In this document: piece by piece, positions 45,131 through 46,301 of the stretch | Numbering within the stretch: the stretch's first letter is position 1 | Layout: every line of letters begins with the position of its first letter | Assembly (NCBI GenBank): GCA_035947555.1 | Contig: DASZJZ010000098.1 | Span: 1 to 46,301, forward strand | From: JACVRW01 sp035947555 | GTDB lineage: Bacteria > Actinomycetota > Thermoleophilia > Solirubrobacterales > Thermoleophilaceae | DNA length: 46,301 nt | Direction of reading: 5' to 3' | Notes under the pieces: generated by a model | What the model saw: the letters and a program-made list of their open reading frames with translations, nothing else | Database searches by the model: none | Told to the model about the DNA's origin: nothing | Program-made: the position numbers and the translations under genes

Positions 45131-46297
45131 ATGTTCGACATCGACGCTGCCCTGATGAAGGTGATCGAGACGGAGGGCTCCGACCTCCATCTCAAGGTCC
45201 CCTCGCGCCCCATCATCCGCCGCTACGGGCGGCTCGAGGTGATCGCCGACGCCGAGCCGCTTCGCCCCGAGGACACCGAGCGCACGCTCTTCCACATGCT
45301 CACCGACGAGGCGAAGCTCGAGTCCTTCCGCACCGAGAAGGAGGTCGACTTCTCCTACTCGATGCCGGGAGTGGCCCGCTTCCGCGTGAACGCCTTCGTG
45401 CAGAGGAGCTCCGTCTCGATCGTCTGCCGCGCGATCCCGTTTCAGATCAAGACCGCCCAGGAGCTGCTGCTCCCGCCGGTGATCGACGAGATCGCCAACG
45501 AGGAGCGCGGGCTGATCCTCCTCACCGGCACCACGGGCTCGGGCAAGTCGACCACGCTCGCGGCGATGATCAACCACATCAACACCACCTACGCGAAGCA
45601 CATCGTCACGATCGAGGACCCGGTCGAGTTCCTCCACCGCGACAAGCTCTCGATCATCAACCAGCGCGAGGTGGGGGAGGACACGGTCTCCTTCGCGCGC
45701 GCCCTCCGGCGGGTGCTCCGCCAGGACCCCGACGTGATCCTGATCGGCGAGATGCGCGACGAGGAGACGGTCCGCACGGCGCTGTCGGCGGCCGAGACCG
45801 GCCACCTCGTGCTGTCGACGATCCACACGGTGGACGCCGCCGAGTCCGTCAACCGCATCATCGACTTCTTCCCGCAGGCCGAGCAGCGCCAGGCGCGCTC
45901 GATGCTGGCGGGGACGCTGAAGGCGGTCGTGTCGCAGCGGCTCGTGCCGACACCCGACAAGCAGGGCCGCGTGGCCACCTGCGAGATCCTGCGGATGACC
46001 GGCCGGGTGAAGGACATGATCCTCAACCCGACCGAGACCGGCCGGCTGCCGGAGGTGATCTCGGAGGGCGTCTACTACGGCATGCAGACCTTCGACCAGG
46101 CGCTGCTCTCGCACGTGCAGGCGGGCCGGGTGGCGATGGATGACGCCCTCAAGGCGGCCACCTCGCCGCACGACTTCAAGCTCCTCGTGAGCTCGGACGG
46201 CCAGCGTCACACCTCGGTCGAGTCCGTGTTCGGCAAGGAGGACGAGGCCGAAGCGGAGCCGGCGATCAGCGCCCTGCCCGGCTCACCCGCAGCCTGA
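45131..46297 (+). CDS. pilT: Type IV pilus retraction ATPase
   Basis: A 388-residue PilT, the hexameric ATPase that depolymerises type IV pili. The N-terminal domain has GSDLHLKVPSRPIIRRYGRL. Walker A is GTTGSGKSTT from residue 133, then the Asp box IVTIEDPVEFLH, Walker B VILIGEMRDEETV, and the His box TGHLVLSTIHTVDAAESVNR. The PilT-typical C-terminal motif near AIRNLIRE is not obvious; the C-terminus is a polar acidic tail (KEDEAEAEPAIS). It complements the pilin-like operon at 7-11 kb. The gene is complete in the window. Confidence 0.95.
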   Translation: MFDIDAALMKVIETEGSDLHLKVPSRPIIRRYGRLEVIADAEPLRPEDTERTLFHMLTDEAKLESFRTEKEVDFSYSMPGVARFRVNAFVQRSSVSIVCRAIPFQIKTAQELLLPPVIDEIANEERGLILLTGTTGSGKSTTLAAMINHINTTYAKHIVTIEDPVEFLHRDKLSIINQREVGEDTVSFARALRRVLRQDPDVILIGEMRDEETVRTALSAAETGHLVLSTIHTVDAAESVNRIIDFFPQAEQRQARSMLAGTLKAVVSQRLVPTPDKQGRVATCEILRMTGRVKDMILNPTETGRLPEVISEGVYYGMQTFDQALLSHVQAGRVAMDDALKAATSPHDFKLLVSSDGQRHTSVESVFGKEDEAEAEPAISALPGSPAA

Positions 46298-46301
46298 GCT
46301 T

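Noticed and set aside
1..46301. tRNA genes, CRISPR arrays, insertion sequences or prophage genes
   Set aside because: I found no cloverleaf with CCA-type ends, no regular spaced repeats, and no transposase, integrase or phage structural motifs in the readable frames.

Overview
The window comes from a very GC-rich bacterial chromosome, most likely an actinobacterium of the class Thermoleophilia (Solirubrobacter/Conexibacter-like). The grounds are the strong GC bias at third codon positions, frequent GTG and TTG starts, and the gene mix: a KorAB 2-oxoacid:ferredoxin oxidoreductase, F420-type oxidoreductases, three-gene PntA/PntA2/PntB, a c-di-GMP-I riboswitch, type IV pilus genes and a short primary sigma factor. 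The lineage is inferred from gene content; no rRNA is present to settle it. Apart from one decayed gene, the window looks like core chromosome. I see no insertion sequence, phage gene, tRNA or CRISPR array.

Layout. 1-4.3 kb: a partial rhodanese, a soluble PAS-PAS-GGDEF-EAL protein, an SDR and three small proteins. 4.3-7.1 kb: the proton-translocating transhydrogenase operon (minus strand). 7.2-11.3 kb: four minor-pilin-like genes, the last two a tandem duplicate pair with repeated Asn-Ser motifs. 11.3-14.3 kb: korAB. 14.4-14.8 kb: the remnant of an LVIVD/choice-of-anchor-B type gene. 14.8-18.6 kb: a tightly overlapping minus-strand operon TetR - two mini-ORFs - mtnA - class II aldolase - DUF1152 - GNAT. 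19.0-23.8 kb: an OpuC-type quaternary-amine ABC transporter with an F420-type luciferase-like oxidoreductase upstream. 23.8-29.5 kb: small oxidoreductases, a sulfurtransferase and hydrolases. 29.5-32.2 kb: a c-di-GMP riboswitch in front of a membrane-bound GAF-GGDEF-EAL protein. 32.2-34.1 kb: a beta-oxidation-like SDR and thiolase pair. 34.2-39.7 kb: a secreted nuclease, an EamA exporter with a divergent Lrp regulator, dodecin, a membrane protein and glpX. 39.6-41.5 kb: moeA with a coupled unknown gene. 41.7-43.7 kb: a diguanylate cyclase and a NarL-type response regulator. 44-46.3 kb: the primary sigma factor and PilT.

How the parts fit. Three c-di-GMP enzymes, a c-di-GMP riboswitch, pilin-like proteins and the PilT retraction ATPase lie within 46 kb, which suggests a surface-attachment or motility theme. 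The metabolic genes point to aerobic heterotrophy on organic acids and fatty acids with salvage of methylthioribose or deoxyribose by-products.

The points most worth a second look are: (i) a relay of two tiny ORFs that replicate the first five codons of mtnA, each stopping on the start codon of the next frame; (ii) the mtnA-aldolase-DUF1152-GNAT operon as a possible 'DHAP shunt' with an uncharacterised member; (iii) the c-di-GMP riboswitch followed directly by a hairpin that would mask the Shine-Dalgarno sequence; (iv) the Asn-Ser-repeat pilus proteins; and (v) paired hairpins with identical TGGAT loops upstream of dodecin.
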